The translations under genes were made by a program, and so were the position numbers. The notes beneath the pieces are model-generated. The model was not told where the DNA came from. It searched no databases and saw only the letters and a program-made list of their open reading frames with translations. DNA of 36,154 nucleotides from Pseudomonadota bacterium (GTDB lineage Bacteria; Myxococcota_A; Bradymonadia; UBA4248): the NCBI GenBank assembly GCA_017441205.1, contig JAFRYG010000204.1:1-36154 (forward strand), in the 5' to 3' direction. Shown one piece after another: positions 31,836-36,154 of the stretch (the stretch's first letter is position 1; the number at the start of each line of letters is the position of its first letter).

Positions 31836-34800
31836 ATGAGAATTGAGAAGTGGTTATTATGTATTGCGGTCGTTTCGGCCGGCTGTTCGAACGATGCAGA
31901 AGAAACGGGGCAAAAAGGGCAGGACACTGCGCCTCAGCCTGGTAATTGCATCCATGAATGCGCAAATTATGAAACCAGGTGTGACGGTTTCGATATTGTG
32001 GCATGCGAAACGGACAGTCAGACTGGCTGTCGGATTTGGGGAAAAGCCGCTTCGTGTGGTACAGGAAAGCACTGCAGCGGTGATAAATGTGTCGATGGGT
32101 GTGTCGACAAGTGCACAGAGGGTGATGTCGTTTGTGAAGGTGCCCTGATAAAAACATGTATTCGGAATGAGGATCAATGCACAGACTGGTCTGCAGCAGA
32201 AAGCTGCGGCGAGGACAAACATTGTGAAGGAAATGTTTGCGTTGATAAATGTGCAGATGAATGTACACAGGATGCATTTGAATGCGCGGGCAATGATTAT
32301 CGTATATGCAATAATTTTGATACGGATACATGTCTTGAGTGGGGGGTAAATACATGTCCGACAGGTACAATTTGTGATGCCAAACAACGCAGGTGTATCG
32401 AAGAGGAATGTGCTGATTCCTGCGATCTTGGTACAGCCAGATGTAATTCAGACAAGACGGGGATTGTTATCTGCAATGGGATGGATGAAAATCAATGCCC
32501 GATTTATATCAATGATAAGACCTGCCCCGAAGGAACAATATGTGTCGATGATGGTGATGATGTTGAATGTAAAGCGGATTGTCATGACGAATGTACATTG
32601 AATGACAAAAAATGCAGCGACGATTTGTCATCCTTACTGACCTGCGTCGAGCAGGATGGTTGTCTTGGCTGGAAAAGTACATCATGCAGTTCCAAAGAGA
32701 TCTGTAATGTAACGACAGCAAAGTGTGATGACACGTGCCATCAGTGTGATGCTGGTCAAACGAGATGTTCGGATGACGGGAAAAATGTCGAATCGTGTCT
32801 TACTCGGGAGGATGACTGTACCTATTGGGTGAAATCCGAAAAATGTGAATCCTCGGGTGAAGCAAAGTCCTGCAAAAATGGAAAATGCGTCTACAATTGC
32901 GGTGATCCCAATTCAAAATCATGTGAGCCATTTACAATTATTCTGGTACCGGACACGCAGGATTATACCGGTCTGCTCACCAGCAATTGTGCAGGATATT
33001 ATTACAACGACTGGGGAAGCAAGAAGAATACATGGAACAATAGTTTTCCAGGTATCGAAATGGTAAACCCCAAGGACAGTAATGGGAAACCTGCAAAAGA
33101 TACGAGCGGGAATACATTGAGGTATTATCCGGCATCTGCCGAACCGCCTAAAACGACATTATATCACAAGGAGATGGAATGGATTAAAAATAGATACCAG
33201 AAGGGGGACTTTAAGAACCTGAAAATGGTTGCACATTTAGGTGATATCACAGATAACAATCAGGATTTTCAGTGGAAAATTGCCAAAGCTGCACATAAAT
33301 ATTTACTGGATGCCAAAATTCCTTTTTCACTGGTCAACGGCAACCATGATTATCAAAAGTTTTCATGTAATAATCACACCAAAGATAATGTTGGTACAGG
33401 TAAACGTACACAATCATTATTTACCAAATATTTTGATGAAAACTATCTGAAAAAACTTCCAGGATATGGCGGCAATTATCAGGGACACAATACATATTTT
33501 AATTTTGAGGCTGGCGGGCAGAAATTCTTACTTCTGAGTCTTGAATATGCGCCACGAAATGAAGTCGTTTGCTGGGCAAATGATTTGCTGAATGCAGAGG
33601 AAAACAGGGACAAAAAAGTCATTGTCGTTTCCCATGGAATTATAAAACGCCCAACAAAGACCGGAGAGTATATCAATGGTCCGGATACAAGACTGGAAGG
33701 AATTTATATTCCGAACAGGCCGATACCAGCAGAGGCACGTCCTGGCAGTACAGGTGCAGAGTTGGGAGCTTACCTGCTGAGAAGACATTCCAACATAGTT
33801 TTTTCTGCCTGCGGTCATGTTTCCAGCGACAACCGGCTGTCAGAAAAAGGTTATAACGGGAATACTTTGTATCATTTCCTGGTCGATTATCAAAGAGAAG
33901 GTCCCTGTAATGAGAATACGACCAAGTGCAGCAACAATTGTACGGATATAGCCGGACATGGTGGGAACGGATGGGTAAAAGTATTGGAACTGGATCCAAA
34001 GGACAATACCATCACACTCAGTTCGAGAACTCTATTTGAGGATGAGCCTGCTGAAGTTAAGTCCACTGTATTTTCCAAAGATGGCAAACCGAAATTCCAC
34101 TGTTCGGAAATCTGGGATAAGAATAATAGTTACAATACGAATAATTCGGACCTGTATTTCTACGCGAGTGATACTAAATATCATAAATACACGGAAGGTG
34201 TATCAGAAAGTGATATTGGATATGTCAATAACAAAGTAAAGGTTGATTTTACATTTTCGCATTTAAATCAATATAAAGAAGAAAAGTCAGATAACAAAAC
34301 ATATAAATTCATTCCTTTCATCGTGGATGATTTGAATGTCAATAATCGTACTGCACCACGCGTTGCAGTACGTCCGAATGGTGGTTTTGTCATTGTATGG
34401 AGCGAAAAATCGCCAACCAGCAGCTATTCAACAGACATTCATGCTCAGGTTTTCCGGCCCTATGGATGCGCGGATCCCAATGGCGCTGGTGAAGGCAAAC
34501 AGTTTGTAGTGAATAAAACCACAAAAGGGCCTCAGTACGAGCCCGATGTTGCCATGGATAAAGATGGCAACTTCGTTGTTGTCTGGACAGATGACAAAGA
34601 AGCCGACGGGAATTATGAGATTCTGATGCGTGCCTATAATGCAGACGGTTCCCCCAAATGGGATACGTCAAAAACAGTCAACACGAAGAATAAAGAAGGC
34701 CAGCAAACCGAGCCCCGCATTGCCATGGCTTCAGACGGTACCTATGTCATATCCTGGACGAGCACCCATTTGAAGGATGCTAATGATGATGAGGTGTCCC

Positions 34801-35561
34801 GTATTATGATTCGTGGATATCATGCCGATGGAACGGAACTTTTTGCGGAACGATTGGTATTTGATGACGAGACTTCGATAAAAGCCAACAGCAGCCAGGT
34901 ACATTCTGATATATTTATGGATGATAGCCACCGGATTGTCGTGACATGGGAGGATGATATCGACGGCAATAAGGCGAAAGATGTCCATGTCAGATTCCTG
35001 AATCCCGATGGGACCAATAAAACAAAGATCAAAAATGTAAATGATACTTCTTCAGGCGATCAGACGACCCCTGCTGTTTCCGGTAAGAGGGACGGCAGTA
35101 AAATTGTGATTACCTGGGCGGACAATGACTGGACGACCAAGGCCATTAAAGCGGCATCTTTTGACGGCAATGGCAATTCTGTCGATTCTCCCATGATGGT
35201 CTCAACCATGAAAAAAACGAACTACATACAGCCAACCGTATGTATAAACGAATCCGGACACACATCGTTTGTCTGGTACGATGCTTCTGCCGGCAATATC
35301 ATGCGGCGCCTTGCTTACGATCTCAACGGGAAACTCGACTGGCCTCAGGTTTCATCTTCCGATAAAACACTCATTGCTGAAAAACGGACCAATTCACCGG
35401 ATAATGCCGCCTCAGAAAAAAATGGACAGTCCAATGAACCGCATATTGGCTGTATTCCTGGTACAAACACCGCTGTACTGACCTACGCTGACGACTGGGC
35501 TAAAACGGGACATTACGATATCTTTGTTGCTCCCATTACTTTAACAACCAAAAAGTATTAG
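31836..35561 (+). CDS. Large lipoprotein: Cys-rich modules, metallophosphoesterase and beta-rich repeats
   Basis: This is a 1241-residue predicted lipoprotein (leader MRIEKWLLCIAVVSAGC, lipidated C17). Residues about 30-365 hold seven cysteine-rich modules (CVDKCTEGDVVC, CADECTQDAFEC, CHDECTLNDKKC and so on). Residues about 367-700 are a calcineurin-like phosphoesterase with metal-ligand motifs D373 in PDTQDY, G469-D470-I-T-D473, G502-N-H504-D505, S599-H600-G601 and C-G660-H661-V. Residues about 800-1241 contain repeats of the form EPDVAMDKDGNFVVVWTDD, a beta-propeller-like pattern. The ATG at 31836 has GAGG 7 bases upstream. It could dephosphorylate or cleave extracellular phosphate esters at the cell surface (inference). 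It follows the decayed cassette directly. A second ATG at 31767 gives no signal peptide at the N-terminus. Confidence 0.9.
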   Translation: MRIEKWLLCIAVVSAGCSNDAEETGQKGQDTAPQPGNCIHECANYETRCDGFDIVACETDSQTGCRIWGKAASCGTGKHCSGDKCVDGCVDKCTEGDVVCEGALIKTCIRNEDQCTDWSAAESCGEDKHCEGNVCVDKCADECTQDAFECAGNDYRICNNFDTDTCLEWGVNTCPTGTICDAKQRRCIEEECADSCDLGTARCNSDKTGIVICNGMDENQCPIYINDKTCPEGTICVDDGDDVECKADCHDECTLNDKKCSDDLSSLLTCVEQDGCLGWKSTSCSSKEICNVTTAKCDDTCHQCDAGQTRCSDDGKNVESCLTREDDCTYWVKSEKCESSGEAKSCKNGKCVYNCGDPNSKSCEPFTIILVPDTQDYTGLLTSNCAGYYYNDWGSKKNTWNNSFPGIEMVNPKDSNGKPAKDTSGNTLRYYPASAEPPKTTLYHKEMEWIKNRYQKGDFKNLKMVAHLGDITDNNQDFQWKIAKAAHKYLLDAKIPFSLVNGNHDYQKFSCNNHTKDNVGTGKRTQSLFTKYFDENYLKKLPGYGGNYQGHNTYFNFEAGGQKFLLLSLEYAPRNEVVCWANDLLNAEENRDKKVIVVSHGIIKRPTKTGEYINGPDTRLEGIYIPNRPIPAEARPGSTGAELGAYLLRRHSNIVFSACGHVSSDNRLSEKGYNGNTLYHFLVDYQREGPCNENTTKCSNNCTDIAGHGGNGWVKVLELDPKDNTITLSSRTLFEDEPAEVKSTVFSKDGKPKFHCSEIWDKNNSYNTNNSDLYFYASDTKYHKYTEGVSESDIGYVNNKVKVDFTFSHLNQYKEEKSDNKTYKFIPFIVDDLNVNNRTAPRVAVRPNGGFVIVWSEKSPTSSYSTDIHAQVFRPYGCADPNGAGEGKQFVVNKTTKGPQYEPDVAMDKDGNFVVVWTDDKEADGNYEILMRAYNADGSPKWDTSKTVNTKNKEGQQTEPRIAMASDGTYVISWTSTHLKDANDDEVSRIMIRGYHADGTELFAERLVFDDETSIKANSSQVHSDIFMDDSHRIVVTWEDDIDGNKAKDVHVRFLNPDGTNKTKIKNVNDTSSGDQTTPAVSGKRDGSKIVITWADNDWTTKAIKAASFDGNGNSVDSPMMVSTMKKTNYIQPTVCINESGHTSFVWYDASAGNIMRRLAYDLNGKLDWPQVSSSDKTLIAEKRTNSPDNAASEKNGQSNEPHIGCIPGTNTAVLTYADDWAKTGHYDIFVAPITLTTKKY

Positions 35562-36014
35562 GTGTTTTGAAAGCTTTATATTTCCAAGGGTGTTGAGTTG
35601 GCTTGGAGCTTCGGGAATGTTGAGTTCTTTTATTCTTGCTTGTTTCCTTTCAGCCTTCTGGATGAATTTTGGAGAGACTCTCAATTTTCTCAGGTTACGC
35701 TATCGCTTCACACTGCTCTGATGTTTCCCCCAACCAAGGCGATTTTCAGACAATTGTCCAGATTTCTGCAGTTTTCCGGGAGTCAGGTTATTTAGAATAC
35801 GACATTCCAGTTCCGTCTCTCCATCAACGTAGGTTATGCAGATGAATTGTATTTCGTAAGCCACAACAAACCAACATCCAGCACAATACTATTTTGGACA
35901 TAATACCAGGTAGCCCAGGGTTACCTCACGCTCCCTTCCCGCCCGCCAACGCGCCGTCCAACCCAAATCCCCGGTCATGCAGTGTGCTCCCCTTATTGCG
36001 AACCCTGGACCGGT
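35562..36014. other. Gene-free interval with long-range inverted repeat
   Basis: I see no supported gene. CCAGGGTT at 35915-35922 and AACCCTGG at 36001-36008 are an 8-bp inverted repeat about 80 bases apart. They enclose CGCCCGCCAACGCGCCGTCC and related sequence resembling 25660-25745. No clear terminator follows the stop at 35561. Confidence 0.5.
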
Positions 36015-36154
36015 AATCCCTGCCTGCATAGAGCTATAGACTTGGAACGGTCACCAGACACAAGCACCAAAGAGAAATCCCTGCCTGCATAGAGCTATAG
36101 ACTTGGAGCGGTCACCAGACACAAGCACCAAAGAGGAATCCCTGCCTGCATAGA
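36015..36154. repeat. 61-bp tandem repeat, running off the window
   Basis: Two full 61-base units (36015-36075 and 36076-36136) and 18 bases of a third. Units begin AATCCCTGCCTGCATAGAGC and include GGTCACCAGACACAAGCACC. They differ at only two positions (A/G in each). The whole unit is conserved, including any would-be spacer, so this is a minisatellite-like array rather than CRISPR. Copy number beyond the window is unknown. Confidence 0.92.

Noticed and set aside
36010-36060. tRNA or structured RNA gene near the right end
   Set aside because: No cloverleaf with acceptor stem and TTC-loop could be drawn. The sequence is explained by the tandem repeat.
36015-36154. CRISPR array
   Set aside because: The full 61-base unit is conserved between copies with two single-base changes. 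There are no variable spacers and no cas genes.

Overview
The window looks like a chromosomal segment of a Gram-negative bacterium. It carries an OmpA-type outer-membrane protein, several predicted lipoproteins and rimO/coaD housekeeping genes. Three traits point loosely to the myxobacterial/bradymonad side of the former Deltaproteobacteria: a kinase-like membrane protein with GYF-like and AgmX/TonB-C-like domains, large cysteine-rich lipoproteins with EB-like modules, and an OmpA with thrombospondin-3 repeats. That placement is inferred from gene style only. Base composition is moderate and intergenic DNA is unusually rich in short repeats.

Layout. 1-699: non-coding, with direct repeats. 726-4273 (minus): apparent operon of a zinc-ribbon protein, a small lipoprotein, a transmembrane pseudokinase and an ECF sigma factor. 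4457-4642 (minus): a small unknown protein, divergent from 4711-6039 (SDR-like Rossmann protein). 6315-12433 (plus): FHA-GAF-HD-GYP protein, CPBP membrane protease, deoxynucleoside kinase, small Cys-rich lipoprotein and an unknown secreted protein. 12662-13777 (minus): Nif3/YqfO. 14244-18862 (plus): S26 signal-peptidase-like protein without the usual lysine, RimO, OmpA/TSP3 protein. 19240-25316 (minus): unknown 138-aa protein, nucleotidyltransferase overlapping a twin-AAA ATPase gene, Cys-rich lipoprotein with 50-residue repeats. 26129-26617 (minus): CoaD. 26961-31585 (plus): a Cys-rich membrane protein / MFS / small membrane protein cassette, a DUF805 protein, then a decayed second copy of the cassette. 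31836-35561 (plus): a large lipoprotein joining Cys-rich modules, a metallophosphoesterase and a beta-rich repeat domain. 36015-36154: a 61-bp tandem repeat that runs off the end.

Four signals stand out. (1) The kinase homologue beside the sigma factor has lost all catalytic-loop and DFG residues, so this looks like a sigma-factor locus with a transmembrane pseudokinase. (2) About ten intergenic hairpins share a base of C-G-TAT...ATA-G with a bulged G, while their inner stems differ and stay paired. (3) A second palindrome family (AGACGTTCC-NN-GGAACGTCT, five copies) and heptamer-periodic repeats fill other gaps. (4) A locally duplicated cassette is caught in decay, including a TAA in a gene whose downstream codons differ only synonymously.

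All calls come from reading the sequence; no homology search or structure prediction was run.
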